Notes under the pieces: model-generated
Databases searched by the model: none
What the model saw: only the letters and a program-made list of their open reading frames with translations
Told to the model about the DNA's origin: nothing
Translations under genes and position numbers: made by a program
DNA from: Heterocephalus glaber
Taxonomy: Eukaryota; Chordata; Mammalia; Rodentia; Bathyergidae
DNA length: 64,000 nucleotides
NCBI RefSeq assembly: GCF_000247695.1
Contig: NW_004624776.1
Span: 16,734,565-16,798,564 of the forward strand
Direction: 5' to 3'
Shown: positions 24,931-37,724 of the stretch, piece after piece
Layout of the letters: the number at the start of each line of letters is the position of its first letter
Numbering within the stretch: the stretch's first letter is position 1

Positions 24931-25206
24931 GAAAGATATGAGAGGGTGGGTAGAGTGAGAAATACCTGAGAAAACACCATGTTGGTAAATGGTTGCTATC
25001 TCTTGTCAGTATGTATCTGCTATCTCAGTTGCTCCAGCGTAACTTTTCAATTGGGAATACAAATGAATCCATACAAGGAGAAATTATTTATTTGAATCAC
25101 TCTGAATAAATTTAAATATGCATGCTCAACCTTTATAGTTAGTAAGTACTGCATAAATACTTTTTTGGCAAGTAAAAGGATGTGACTGTAAACCAAAATG
25201 TGTATT

Positions 25207-25292
25207 AGAGAACTGGAAAAGTAGCTCAGTAATAAAGCACTTGTCTGTCAGGCATGAGGCCCTGGATTCAGTCACCAGTACCATTAGAAAAA
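25207..25292 (+). mobile_element. Diverged ID SINE
   Basis: aagtagctcagtaataaagc ... ggccctggattcagtcacc; recognisable A and B boxes. Confidence 0.85.
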
Positions 25293-25909
25293 TAAAAGGA
25301 GGAGAACCAAAGTATCTGTTAGGTTGTATAGAAGGAAGGTTTGAGGCCTTAGCTACCACAGACTTTGGAAATTTCTTATAGAGTACTACATTATATAAAA
25401 TGTGACAGTGTCATTGGGAAAACCAGTTGAAGCTGACTGTATGTGTGGAGCTAGGATGTGCAGAGATGTATAGACAAAAGAATGCAAAGATTAGATATTT
25501 AGGGATTTGTTACTACCTAAGCATTTATGAATACTTAAGGATTATACTGTGGTATTTAATAACTAGTTTTGTGTTCTTAGGTCAAGATTTATGTATGTAC
25601 AAAATTTCATTGTAGTAGTGATTCTGAGTTGAGGGCCATTTTGCCCACCTGGAACATTTTACAGAGTATGAAGAAAAAATTTAGTTGCCACAACTGGAGA
25701 AGTGCTACAAGGAACTAGTGGGTAAGGGCTAAGATACTGCTAGATGTCCCACAATGCACAGGACAACCCCTACAATAATTGGGTCCAAAATGTCAGTAGT
25801 CATCCACATAAAAACTTGTACTTGGAGGGAAAAAAAAACCCTTCACACTATTAATGATGTTATAATAAACATCTCTTTAAATTTGCAAAAAACAAAAACT
25901 TGTACTTGG

Positions 25910-26375
25910 GTGTTTTTATAATGGTCAAAAAGTAGAAAAAAATGACATGTCCATCAATTGATAAATGGATAAATGAAATATTTATCCATTGCATATAATG
26001 AAATAGTTTTCATCAGTTAAAAGGAATGAAAGCAGTACTCATAGTCAACAGCCATTGTAAGCTTTGAAAACATTGTAATAAGTGAAAGAAACCATTCACA
26101 AAAGACCTCATATTATATGTTTGGATTTACATGAAATATTCAGAATAGGCAAATTAGGGATGGATTAGTGTTTACATAGGGCAGGGACAGTAGGGAAGAC
26201 ATACAAGAAGACTGCTAAAGTGCACAGAGCTTCTTTCTGGGGTGATGAGAATGTTCTAAAATTAGATTGTGGTCATGGTGGCATAACTGAATATAGTGAA
26301 ACCATTAAGTTGTATATTCACTGTTAAATTGTGCAGCATGTGAATTATGTCTCATTGAAGCCTTTAAAAATATCG
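25910..26375 (+). mobile_element. Old L1 3' end (sense)
   Basis: catgtccatcaattgataaa, taagtgaaagaaaccattca and ggggtgatgagaatgttct match L1M 3' sequence in order. Confidence 0.8.
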
Positions 26376-26380
26376 TGCCA

Positions 26381-26466
26381 GGGCCAGGGATTTAGCTCAG
26401 TGGTTCCGCCACCTGCCTCACAAGCGCAAGGTCTTGAGTTCGATCCCTGGTACCAAAAAAAAAAAA
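26381..26466 (+). mobile_element. ID SINE (young family)
   Basis: ggccagggatttagctcagt ... gagttcgatccctggtacc plus A-tail; tcgtgcca / tcatgccg flanks. Inserted at the L1 3' end. Confidence 0.94.
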
Positions 26467-28344
26467 GTCATGCCGAGGTCTATCCATCATGATACTTTAT
26501 AGATCTGCTATCCCCTGTCCATAGAATTGTATTATAGAGGGAGATTGGCGTGAAGATGAAATTTTGGGAGTTCCTGTGATGAAGACCATCAAAGTTAAGG
26601 GAGTGGGATAGGTCATTCAAAGACAAGTAAAGAGGACCAGTGTCAGTACCCTTAGGTGTTACAGTAGGTACAAAGCAGAAAAAAGCAAGAGATTAAGGCC
26701 AGTTAAGATAAGTGGAGGAAAGAACAGGCAAGGAAAATTTGGAAAGCAAGGATTGATAAAAGTTTCAAAGAGCAAAGGTAGACGATCTCATCTGTTACTG
26801 AAGGGCAAGGTAAAGATTGTTTTCAGTCTGTGTCTGACATCATTAGGCATAGCTGATTTTGTAGAGACCTGTTGATGTGATGGGAAAAAGCTGTCCTTCG
26901 GTGATTGAATAGTAGTAATTGGTGAAGTAGAGAGAGAAGTGTAAATACTTCACAAAGCATTGACTGTGATGGCTCAAGAGAAGATGGTTTTGTACTTTGA
27001 GTATTGGAAAAGTGACTGTTTATTACCTGAGAGGAGAAGTCAAGATTAGGAAAGAAAACGTGATATGTAGTGTTAGGGCTGGTGTGGATGTTGAAATAGC
27101 CCAGGCTCAGTTAAGGTAGTGAGAAAGACAGGAAACGTATCTTTCGTGTGGATTGCCTACCTTGATGATCCAAGTTTTTAAGCTGTTAAATGTTAATTCA
27201 GTTAGCTTTGTCTGCGTTTGTTCAAAAGGGAAGGAACAACTTGGAGGAACAAAAATCACCATCTGATGAAACTTTAAAGCATACATATTAAAAAGCATTC
27301 TGAAATGTTTTCTTCACTCATCTCTTTTTGAGTAATCAGTTTTCTCCGAACTATTGTTTCTCTGTATATGTCGTATTATGCTCTTTAAAAAAAGAAAGAG
27401 GATCTGTAAAGTCATTAATCAATATTTGAAGTTGTGTATTATTCTTTCCAGGATATTCATGCATTACAAGGAAAATATCCAAAAAGAACCAGTACTGTTG
27501 GCCATCCTCTCAAAAAGGAAGCAGTCTCTTTAGTTTTTGGGCAAAGTTGATTGTGCTGAAGTTATAGTATTTTTTAAGCATAATTAAAAAAATATTTTGT
27601 CACATTTTCTAATTCTTGTATGTTTTGTTTCCCTGGTCTTTCCTCTTCTAATGCCTGTAGTTATATATCTGACTATATTGCAGTGTAATGATACATAACT
27701 ACTATGGAAAGAACAGCCTTTGGAGTGTAGGAGGAAGTACAACTTTTTCTGTTGTTGAACTGCAGCTGCTCAGAGGGCAGAAAAGAAAAGATGTTATTTA
27801 CTGTTGCTGGAGCAGTGATATGCAGGTTTATTTTCTTTCCTGAGCCCACAGATTTTTCACTTACTACTTGATGTAATTTAAATCAGTTTAAGCAGATTTT
27901 GGTTGTTAGGGAGGAATGGATTCAATGTTAGAAAAAAAATCTCCCTAACAAGTGAACTTGCTTATATACTTTTTAACTCTCATCTAAGTTGCTCAGTAAT
28001 TTTAGGTCAAAGGCATCTGAGAAACGCAACCTCGTGCCAGTGGCAGTATTGTTAGACGCCCTTCCCCTTTTGGTGCAGTAAGCTTGCAGGCATCAGTATA
28101 GGCAAGCCACACTTAATTATTTTAAATGTAATTTTTCTTCCTAGAGAATAATTTATTTAAAATTACTCAGACATTTGGAAGTGTATCTACTAAATTTTTA
28201 ATTCTGTGAACCTGCGTAAGTTCTAATGAATTTACATGGCAATCGTGCCTGTGTTCTGAAGTATAGAGTTTAATATTACTTTATTGGGGAAATGATAGGA
28301 AGATAGTAAGGGAGCTGCCTGTTGCATTATTTGTTTTTGTTTTG

Positions 28345-28489
28345 ATTTCAGTTTTTTGAAACATTGTCTTATTATATAGTGGGCTAGCTTTCAACTCATT
28401 ATGCAGTCTAAACTGGCCTTGACTTTGCCATTCTTCTGCCTCAGCCTCCCAAGTGCTGAGATTACAGTCAGGTACCACCATGCCCAGCA
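28345..28489 (-). mobile_element. B1 SINE (antisense)
   Basis: ctcagcctcccaagtgctga then gattacag ... accaccatgcccagc. Confidence 0.88.
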
Positions 28490-29570
28490 TCTCAATTACT
28501 TGTTTTTCCCCGTGTTAGGTTTGAGTGAGAAGTGAATCTTGAAGAAATTAGAATTGTATAGAGAGTTTGGATTTATTAATATCTAAATTCTTCAGGGTCT
28601 TCCTATACATTTCTATGCATTATACATTTTGTCAAGATCTTGTTTTATTTGTTATTGTTAGAAACTTGGCATGTAATGACAGTGTTATGAACATGTGAGT
28701 TTAGTCCTTGTATGGATTAAATAAATTTCACTTTTATCATGGGTAGTACTGCACTTCCTATTCTGACCAGTTAGTTGTCTTTAGCGGATTTTGGTTGTTA
28801 TTTGCAATGGGGAAAATTGTCTTTGTAAACCTGTTACCAGTATTACAGAGTCAGTATTCTATTTTATGTGTCAATTAAAAATAAACTTTAATGTTCTACT
28901 GAGAATAAACAGGTAGCATTATCTCTATAGATAAAGATCACATTTGTGCCCACTGGTATATAGTTCCTGTGGTGGGTCCCTGTAATTAGCTTCAGCATTG
29001 TGGGTTGGATTGTGAATTGGATTTTTTAGTTCCTTGAAAGATGAAACTATACTTTTTCTCTTCACATCTGCTTTGATGACTAGCCCTCTTTCACTAGGGA
29101 CATAGATACCAGTACATTGGAGTAGAACAGAGAAGAGAACTTGATTGCCTGAAAGTCTTTGAGCTGATTTCCAAAGCATCATCTCATTGTCATCAACACC
29201 TAAGTGTGTAGAGCTTACCTGAATAAAACCAATGGAAATGTGATCTCATTGGGGTAAATACTGTTTAGTGTAGCTTTTTGAATATTTAGTCTTAGATTCT
29301 ATATCTCTAAGATTTGTTTGAGGTATCCTTCATTACACATCAATTTTATTTCACAAAGCAGAATGAAGTCAGAATTTTCATGCAAAATGTTTGGATCAGA
29401 ATTTTAAACTCATTTAGGATAAGTCAAAATATGTATTTGAGGCATGATGTCATTCCTTTTCATTAAAACCGCTGTTAATTCTAACTTATAATTCATTTAT
29501 AAAATCTTGTTTGACATTGATAAGCAGAAGACACACGGACACAACAAGGTCTTGAAGCCTAAGATAGCAC

Positions 29571-29693
29571 TAGTTTTTGCTTCAGTTAGGGACAGGGTCT
29601 TGCCGTGTTGCTTGTGTTGGCCTCAAATTCCCAATCCTTCTGCCTCAGCCTCCTGTGTAGATGGGATTATAGTATGCACCACTGCACCCAGCT
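29571..29693 (-). mobile_element. B1-like SINE (antisense)
   Basis: gacagggtcttgccgtgttg ... tgcctcagcctcctgtgtag and actgcacccagct. Confidence 0.85.
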
Positions 29694-29990
29694 CTTGTTT
29701 TTCTAAAAAAGAAACTTTATTGAGATGCAATTCACATACTATGCAAGTCAGTTGGAATGTGCAATTCTTTTTTCAGTATATTCACAGAGTTGTGCAGCCT
29801 TCACCACCATCAATTTTAGGTCCCTAAAAAGGAACCTGTTCAGCAGTCACCTCCTCCCAATTCCATCATTCTCATCCCTCCCCCGCCTGAGACAACCACT
29901 AATCTAGTGGTTGCATGGTAGTAATGGTAGCATGTGTCAGTAGCATGTGACAGTAATTCACTGTAGCATGTGTCAGTAATTCACCCACCC

Positions 29991-29991
29991 A

Positions 29992-30032
<41 letters not shown>
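29991..30032. repeat. (CA)n microsatellite
   Basis: About 20 CA units abut the 3' end of an antisense ID fragment. Confidence 0.97.
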
Positions 30033-30034
<2 letters not shown>

Positions 30035-30078
30035 GGGATCAAACTCAGGACCTTGTATTTGCCAGGTAGGCAGGGAGA
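30033..30078 (-). mobile_element. Truncated ID SINE (antisense)
   Basis: ctggggatcaaactcaggac then cttgtatttgccagg; it abuts the CA repeat where an A-tail would be expected. Confidence 0.85.
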
Positions 30079-30429
30079 ATTCATTGCTTTTTATTGCTCA
30101 ATGATACTCCATTATATAGATATGCACATTTTATTTTTTATCTTCATCTTCTCATGGACTTTTGAACTTTCTCCACTTTTTGAAAACTCAACAATGTAGA
30201 ATATTGTTGCTAAGAACATTCATGTACAAGTTTGAGTGGATATATGTTTTCATTTTTCTTGTTTGTATATTACCTAGGAGTAGAATTGCAGGGTTATACA
30301 ATAATTGTACATTTATCATTTTGACCAGCTACTGGATTGATTTCCATAGTAGCCATACTATTTTACATTATCATTGTAGTCTATGAGGATTCATTTGTCT
30401 GGATCCTGACCAACTAGTTACTTTGTCAT

Positions 30430-30802
30430 TGCTGAGACACAGCAATCTCTTTTTAAAAGAGAAAGGATTTATTTTGTCTTCACAGTTTGTAAGGTTTCAG
30501 TCCATAATTGGCTGACTCCAAGGCAGGGCGGTTTGGCAGAGAAGAAACAGCTCATGGCATGGCAGCAGGAAGCAGAGAGATTGATTGTGGGAAGAGGGAG
30601 AAAGATAGATTCTTCCAGGCCACTCCTCTAGTGACCATCTCCTTCAACCAAGCTTCACCTTCCAACTTCACACTCAGCCATAAACCCATCAGTGGACTCA
30701 TCCACTGGTGAATATCACACCCTCTATGTCCAGTCACCTCTCAAAAGCACCACCTATGAGTACATGAGGCTTTGGAGGAACATCTAGATATAAACTGTGA
30801 CA
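30430..30802 (-). mobile_element. Solo LTR, MaLR-like (antisense)
   Basis: On the minus strand it starts TGTCACAG and ends near ..TCTCAGCA. An AATAAA signal lies about 45 bp before the end, preceded by a ctgaaaccttacaaactgtg segment, the layout of MaLR-type LTRs. It splits an L1. Target duplications are not clear. Non-coding. Confidence 0.6.
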
Positions 30803-32369
30803 CCAATACTTATTTTTTAGTTCATAGCTATGCTGTCAGGTATGAAATAATATCTTCCTGAGGCTTTGATTTGCATTACCCATAGAGTAAATGCTATGGA
30901 ACATCTTTCCTTACGTTGTTGACCATTTGTGTCATTGGAGAACTGTTTATTTAGATGTTTTGTCTAATTTTTAAGCTTATTAGTCTTTTTTAAAAGCCCA
31001 GGTAATCCAGATTCAGCTACGAAAAGATAACCTTTTTAGAGACTATTTCAGAGAAACTTACATGGGCGTATCACAGACTCCAAATCTTACGAGAGGTAAG
31101 GCAAAGATCTCAGAACTTGCAGCAAAAATCCCCACTGCCATGACCATAAGCTTGGCATCTTGAGGGAGCTGGAGGAAGGGGACAAAGAGCTCTTCAGAGA
31201 AGACGTGGCTCCCAGAGAAGGGCGCACAGTGCGGAGTGCCTGGACGGGTCAGTCGGATTGCCACGGCCAAGCAGGGCCTGGAACAGCTAACTGTGTCTCA
31301 GTTCACTCATTGTTTTCAGGAATCTAAACTAGGACCTCTAGTGTACTTTGAACTAGAAGTAAAAGCATTCTGGTGGTCTTTTTTTGTAGAGATCCACTAG
31401 CCACTGAAGAAAATGCCACTATGGGACAGTTTTGAATATTCAGTATAAAAATTAATTTTTCCCTGAAGCTAATAAAATTCGTCAGCCAAGTAAAAATCAA
31501 AAGCTCTAGTATGTTGTGTGTTTATAGGTGGAAGGTAGAGACTGATGCTACAGTTTATTTTAAAGCTATCATTTATCATCATCATTTGAGACTAACAAAT
31601 AGTGTGTGAATTTTAGGGTTTTGACTTTTGAAATTAGGTGGGTTAATTTTTAAATTTTCTTTCAAAGGGGAAAGTTTGCAAACCTGACAGAAGGTCTCTT
31701 AGGCATGGCTTTGGAAGCCCCCAGACATACATGAAGTTGGCTTTGAGTACATAAATAAGGAATTTCTGTAACATGGTTTTGCTGAGTTTCTGGTTTTTCT
31801 CTTAACCACTTAGCAGTATCCAGAAGTGGAAGCAAAGTTATTTTCATGGTGTATCCCTCCTACTTATGCTCCTAATGGTGACCCTACATTAGCTACCCAT
31901 GGCAAAGAATATTCTCTATAAAGAGAGTGGCTCACTGTGCCTCCCACCACAGTGTGAACACATCTTCTGTTATTACTGTGTTAAGAGTAGTTTCATATTT
32001 AACATCTACTTGTCCTGAGTATGGCACAGAGGTGCAAAATGCGTAGCCATTGAAATCAAGAATTGAGATGTTAAAAGGGAGTGCTGTTTAGAAACTAACC
32101 CTAATTTGTCTGAAGAAAAATGCATTATGTTTAAACCCTTACTATTAGTCATACTAAATATAGTATTTAGATAGAAATCACACAGTAACTGAATGTATTA
32201 TGTAAGTGTTCATGTATTTTTTAAAAAAGACATTGGATTAAATTTTAAATGTCAAGAATAGTAAGAGTTTTTGTCAGATGACTACTGAAAATGTTCCTTC
32301 ATTTTGCTACTTTGAAGAAAGAGATTGGACTCTAAAAGATTTTGGACACTGGAAAAAACAAAATATTGA

Positions 32370-33340
32370 ACTGTGAGTTCTTTATATATATCCTGGATAC
32401 AAGTCCCTTAGCAGATATATAATTTTCAAATATTTTCTTCCATTTGGTACTAGGATTATTAGAAAAACTTTTTCATGATTTTTTTTGTTTTGTTTTTTGG
32501 TAGCGGGGATCGAACCCACAACCTTGCGCTTGCTAAATAGGCAGCGGTTCATGATGTTCTTTGAAGCGCAAGCATTTTAAACTTTGGTGTTGGCTGATTT
32601 ATCAATTTTTTGTTGTTGTTTGTGATTTTGGTGTCGTATTTAAGATTGCCTAACTCAAAATCACAGAGATTGAATCCTCTATTTTCTTTTTTTCTTAGTA
32701 CTGTATACATTTATAGTACATAATAGATATATTCATTGTGGATAATTGGTACACATACATATCTCATTTGATCCTTCTTTCTTCTCCTTTCCTGGCTTCT
32801 GCCCCCCATCCACAATATCTTGTATTTCCTAAGAGTAAGTTTTCAAATCAGAAAGTGAGTCCTTCAACTTTATTCTTCTATTTCAAGATTATTTTGTCTA
32901 TTCTGTGTCTCTCATATTTCCTTTTGAAATTTAACATCGATTTACCAATTTCTGCAAAAACAGAAGCTGGGATTTTGTTAGGGATTGTGTTGAACTTTTA
33001 GGTCAGTTTGTGGAGTATTACCTTGTTAACAGTGTTAAATTTTACGATCTCTTTGTTAGGATTTTTAATTTCTTTCAACAGTTTTATAGTTTTCAGAGTA
33101 GAAGTATTATACTTTGTTAAATTTATTTATAAGTATGCTTAATTCAATTGTTTTTAAATTTTCATTTTCATATTCGATGCTAGTCTGTAGAAATAAATGA
33201 TTTTTATGTGTTGATCTTGTATCCTCTAACCTTGTTGAACTCATTTATTAACCAGTGGTATTTTCAGTGTTCTCTTGTGGGCATATAATTTGGTAAACAC
33301 GTGATCATGTCACCCACAAACCATTATTTTAAGAGTGATT
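32370..33340 (-). mobile_element. Old L1 ORF2/3' fragment (antisense), interrupted by ID
   Basis: tcctggatacaagtccctta, ttctgcaaaaacagaagctg, ctgggattttgttagggatt and gatcttgtatcctctaacct are reversed L1 ORF2-region landmarks. Confidence 0.85.
32488..32550 (-). mobile_element. Truncated ID SINE (antisense)
   Basis: ggtagcggggatcgaaccca then accttgcgcttgc; the A-box end is missing. Target copy ttcatgat on both sides. Confidence 0.85.
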
Positions 33341-33375
33341 ATTATATGTAGGTTTCTTATATACAGAGGTGATTC

Positions 33376-33920
33376 ATGAAAATATATTCCCGCCCAGGCC
33401 CAGATGGTGCAGCACCCATAGCCTCTGGCACTTGGTCTAAGTTAAAATCACCCCTACCCCAGTGTGTCTTGGAAGAGACTATCGGGACAGGGTGCGCCTG
33501 CTCCTCATTCTGTCTTGGGTCACCATTGTCCAACCAAGTACCCTGGTCCTGTGTTGCACTGAGCTCCCGATGGCCTCACTTTGGGCCCCCTTCCTCCGAG
33601 AGCGGTGTTCGCTGGCCAAGTTTCCTCCTGCCCATGTTGTTTCTGTACCCACACACCCTCTCCCCATCTCTCCCTGTTTGTACTTGGTGCCTGGTTTTCT
33701 TGGTGTACCAGGTGTCTGGTTCCTTTGACTGTGGTTTCCCCTGTGAATGTCCTATGTAAATTTTTCCCATTTGGCTCACTTCTCAGTTGTTGCTTTTTAG
33801 TTGGTAAGTGTCTGCTACCCACTCCTTAGAGCTCTGTGAAACCACTGGACATGTTTTCTTGATGGCATTGTAAACACCTAGCACAGATGTTTAACAAATA
33901 TTTAATTATTGAAAGAAGCC
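33376..33920 (+). mobile_element. GC-rich block, possibly L2-derived
   Basis: The end of the block (gcattgtaaacacctagcac then agatgtttaacaaatattt) resembles an L2 3' end in sense orientation. The upstream ~400 bp are GC-richer than their surroundings and open in several frames on both strands, as expected of low-stop-density sequence rather than a gene. Confidence 0.4.
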
Positions 33921-35798
33921 AATGCAGAAGTGTTAGCTTAGTTTTTGGATGTGTATTTGTCCTGCTAATATAGCTCAAGTAGTAGTTCATCTGATGTGCA
34001 TAAATGCTCATGCGTTCTGGCAATGCCAATAGTAAATGACGGTATCATTTTGTAATAAGAATGTTTGGCAGGCATGTGTGGTATGTTGGCTTTGCCTATA
34101 TTTCTTTTTTTAGTTTGCTTGTGTTGCCTTTTATTGGTATTCTATTCTTGTAGATCTGATTTGGTTTGGGTAAAAAGCTTTTTAACTTACTCTCTTGAGT
34201 AAGTTACCTGGATCATAAAATAGTGATAGAATACAGAACTTTCATCTAAATTAGAACTTACAAGTCAAGCCAACACCACTATTTGGAAGCAAAACTTTCC
34301 TCTGCTCCTAAAACTTTTACTGATGAAGTAGGTTAAAACAGAATATAGAAAGATAGAGAAACTAAAATATTTATTACTTTTGTAAAATGTCCATTGTTGT
34401 TACAAGATCATCCTAGACTGTAAAATACTAATAAGAACAGACCGTGGAAAATTTTAGTTTGCCCGTATTTGCTCAAGAATCATTTGTAGATGTTGTATGT
34501 CTCGTTTATTCTTTACTGTTAGTCACTACCACAAAATGATTACCCTTACTGAAGGTATTAGTAAACCAGCAAGAACTTATTTGCATACTTAAGGACACAT
34601 GTATTTCCCCTTTAAGACTGACACACTTACCGATAATACTGCCTGTTGTTTGAGATCTTGAAACAGAAGACTTAGTAGGATTATCCAGTGCCAGTCACTA
34701 GCAGGGTGCGATTAAGCTTGTCTTCTGGCTCTTGGCCTAGTGTGTGTTTGTCTCTGCTCATGTAGTTATAGAATAGGGCAGGTGGCACATAAAAATGCCT
34801 TTGATTCTCAGAAGTTGGTAAGCTTTCATATAAGGAAAATTTTAGAGCTAAACAGGATCTTTGTGGAGAGGGAGGGAGTAGAGAGTTACTTCTTCATTGT
34901 TCTGTGGTGCAGTAGAATTTGCACGTAATTGTAACTGATTTTCCAGGGAATTAAGATGTCATTGTGCTTAGAAGACTCGCTGGGGTTTAGCACCTCACTA
35001 TTGAGTCCTTTGCTAAAGCCCTGGCTAAGAACAAGTGGGCTTGTGTTTGGTACAGTAACAGAAAAAACATTGTAACTATAACTCCTGGTTCCTTAATTTG
35101 GTGAAACATTGGAAAATAAAGCAAGATTAGATGTGGATGACATTTTTTTAAAAAAGATAATAGGATTTTTGAGAGAGAGAAAGCAACTGTAGTTGACTAT
35201 ATCTCATTGGTGGAATTGTATTTTGTTGGTTAAAAATAAAATTATCTGATACAAAATTAAATTATACAACTTCAGTCTTTATTTGAAAAACATGTATAAA
35301 GCCATAGTAGAAGAAAATTCTTGAGTTATGCTGTGATGTGGACTTTGGTAAAATGATGACTGTTTTGTGCCAGGCTTTTATAACTTATATATCTTACAAA
35401 ATCTGACTAGTGTGTTCTACATGTAATAAAAGATTGCTTAATAAATAATTAGTTCACCCAGGCTGCTCTTTTATTGGCGACATAGTTTTTGTTTTAAAAA
35501 GGTAAAAGAATATAATGTCCAGATGTTATGACTTGTTATTGCAGTGACTAAGTCAAAACTTTTGAAATTTTTAAAAGGGAAACTAGTTTTATTGAAGCTT
35601 ATCTTAAAAGAGAAAATACTATTATTTAAATTTTTAAAAATATTAAGAATAGGAGTGCTTGATTTCTGAATTCTGGTGATAATGGTTTTGTTTGATTTTT
35701 ATTCTTCATTAAGAATTACCTGGGGTAGAAATAATATTTTGAGATTTCTTTACATATAGACAGAGTATTTGAGAATACCAAATTAAAATTTGAATTAT

Positions 35799-35856
35799 CC
35801 CACCTGCCTCGCAAGTGCAAGATCCTGAGTTCGATGCCTGGTTCAAAAAAAAAAAT
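35799..35856 (+). mobile_element. 5'-truncated ID SINE
   Basis: cacctgcctcgcaagtgcaa ... gagttcgatgcctgg and an A-tail. Confidence 0.9.
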
Positions 35857-35942
35857 TGCAATTAACTTAGTTCTTGATTTGGAATATACTAATATGGTCT
35901 AGATCTGCATATAACTATTGTGCTCATATTGTGGTATACTTT

Positions 35943-36025
35943 TTTTTTTGGTACCAGGGATCAAACTCGGGTCCTTGCGCTTGCGGGGCAGGCGGCAGAA
36001 CCACTGAGCTAAATCCCCAGCCGAC
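35943..36025 (-). mobile_element. ID SINE (antisense, young)
   Basis: ggtaccagggatcaaactcg ... accactgagctaaatcccc. A perfect target duplication attgtggtatacttt lies at 35928-35942 and 36026-36040. Confidence 0.97.
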
Positions 36026-36221
36026 ATTGTGGTATACTTTAAAATAATTTTTTTTAATTGAAAACTAATGTACATACTAACATTTTAGGTAATACTAAAC
36101 AGTCTGCAGTGAGTAGTGAACCTCTCATTTAAGAGGCCACACAGTCCTCTTCAACAACTTGACAGTTTCATGGTACAGTCTGGTAACTAAAACATGTATT
36201 TCTTTTCAGAATAACAGAATT

Positions 36222-36362
36222 CCTTTTTTGGGGGAGGGGGTATTTTAAGACAGGGTCTCACTATTAAGCCCATGTAGCCCAGGCTGGCCTCAAATTCACA
36301 GCAATTCTGCTGCATCAGCCTCCCAAATGCTGGGGTTACAGGCGTGTCATCATGCTCAGCTT
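36222..36362 (-). mobile_element. B1 SINE (antisense)
   Basis: gacagggtctcactattaag, cccaggctggcctcaaattc and ctggggttacaggcg. Confidence 0.92.
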
Positions 36363-36401
36363 CAGGATAACATTATTTAAAAGTTTGTTCTATTTATTAT
36401 T

Positions 36402-36475
36402 ACCTTTTTTTTGAGATAGAATCTCACTGTGTTTCCCAGGCTAGGCTGAACTTGTGATCCTTCTGCTGGGTTTAG
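36402..36475 (-). mobile_element. Truncated B1 SINE (antisense)
   Basis: gagatagaatctcactgtgt then ttcccaggctaggctgaac. Confidence 0.75.
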
Positions 36476-37644
36476 AGTCATAACCATCTTTCTTTACACA
36501 GTTCTTTTTTGTTGTTTTTGTGTTTAACTTTAAATTTTATTATATTTGGGGATAACTATATGTTTTTTTGTAGAGTTGGATATTATTTGTAGTGAAAAAG
36601 ATAGGTCTTAATTATAAAAATTTTACATGCATTTTATTATGAAAAAGTAGTATGCTACCATGTTGGCTGACTGAAAGAAAGAAGTTTTATCTGTAGTGTT
36701 GTAGATTAGTTCTTTACAAAAACAAATACAGCCTCTTTGTATGGTGCATTAGAGAGGCCCTCATGTGACTACTAGGTAAGTGGTCCGCTGAACTACATTT
36801 CAAGTTCAGTAAGTGTACTTTCTTGATAGAGGGCAAATATCATGCCAGAGATAAAAATTTCTTTCCAGATTCAGAGGTGGAAAGCAAAACTCACATGAAA
36901 CTTTAAAATAATTATAGGGAAAAGTATTTTCTCATAGGTCAGACATTAAACTCACAAATCTCTCTATTCTGTTGGCCACATGTAAGAAATTCACATCTAT
37001 TTATTAGTGTTTTAAGGAAATTTGGCCATGGTGACTGAATACTAAGGACAGTGTGTTAAATACAGACCACAATCAGGAGAGACTAAAACCAAGATTTAAA
37101 GAAGTAAGATTTGAGAATTTTGAACCTAATGTTTATTTATAATTTCAGATGTGGAAAAAGTTCTCTCTTAAACTCATATCAGTTTCTCCTTAATATAAAA
37201 AACAAGTATACAAAAGTATTTATGGAGAATATACTTGTTATGATTTGAAAAGGTAGAAGAGAATGATAGAAGAATCTGCATTAAGTTTAGTTTCCTTTTG
37301 TAATATTTATTAATTTTTGAAGTAACCTTCCACTTACTAAAAGAATTGTCATACCCTTTGCTGAATTTTCACTGCAGGCTTAGAACAAGGAAGACTCTTC
37401 ACTTGGAGTAAGCTTTTCTGAATTTCTAAAAGTAGCAAAATCATTAATACTACCTTTGCTTCTATTCCTTCTGGTCTGTGCTTGAACTATATGGAATTCT
37501 TGGAGGGTTTAGTTTTCTTCAGCATATAGAGCCTCTAAAGTTTTTTACTTTTCACCCTGAGACAGTGCTTCTCCTAGCTACTGAAGCTTTGAGACCAGCT
37601 ATTTTATTATGGCTTTGTGAACTCATTTATTTATCTGTTTCCAT

Positions 37645-37724
37645 TTTTTTGCGGCACTGGGGATCAAACTTAGGACCTTGCGCTTGCAAGGCAGGCATGG
37701 TGCCACTGAGCTAAATCATGGCCC
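37645..37724 (-). mobile_element. ID SINE (antisense)
   Basis: gcactggggatcaaacttag ... ccactgagctaaatcatgg. Target copy atttatctgtttcc on both sides. Confidence 0.95.

Larger units (their letters stand above)
29700..31000 (-). mobile_element. Old L1 3' region (antisense), multiply interrupted
   Basis: ctttattgagatgcaattca, acagagttgtgcagccttca, acaaccactaatc and, after the ID/CA and LTR insertions, catttgtgtcattggagaac all follow L1 3' text in reverse. Breaks lie at about 29.93-30.08 kb and 30430-30802. Confidence 0.75.

Noticed and set aside
30430..30802. Possible active retroviral element
   Set aside because: Only a diverged LTR-like segment is present. No gag, pol or env sequence, primer-binding site or second LTR lies nearby.
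33376..33822. Overlapping open frames of 60-127 codons on both strands
   Set aside because: Several frames are open at once because the block is GC-rich. There are no domains, no codon bias and no splice context, and the 3' end looks L2-derived.
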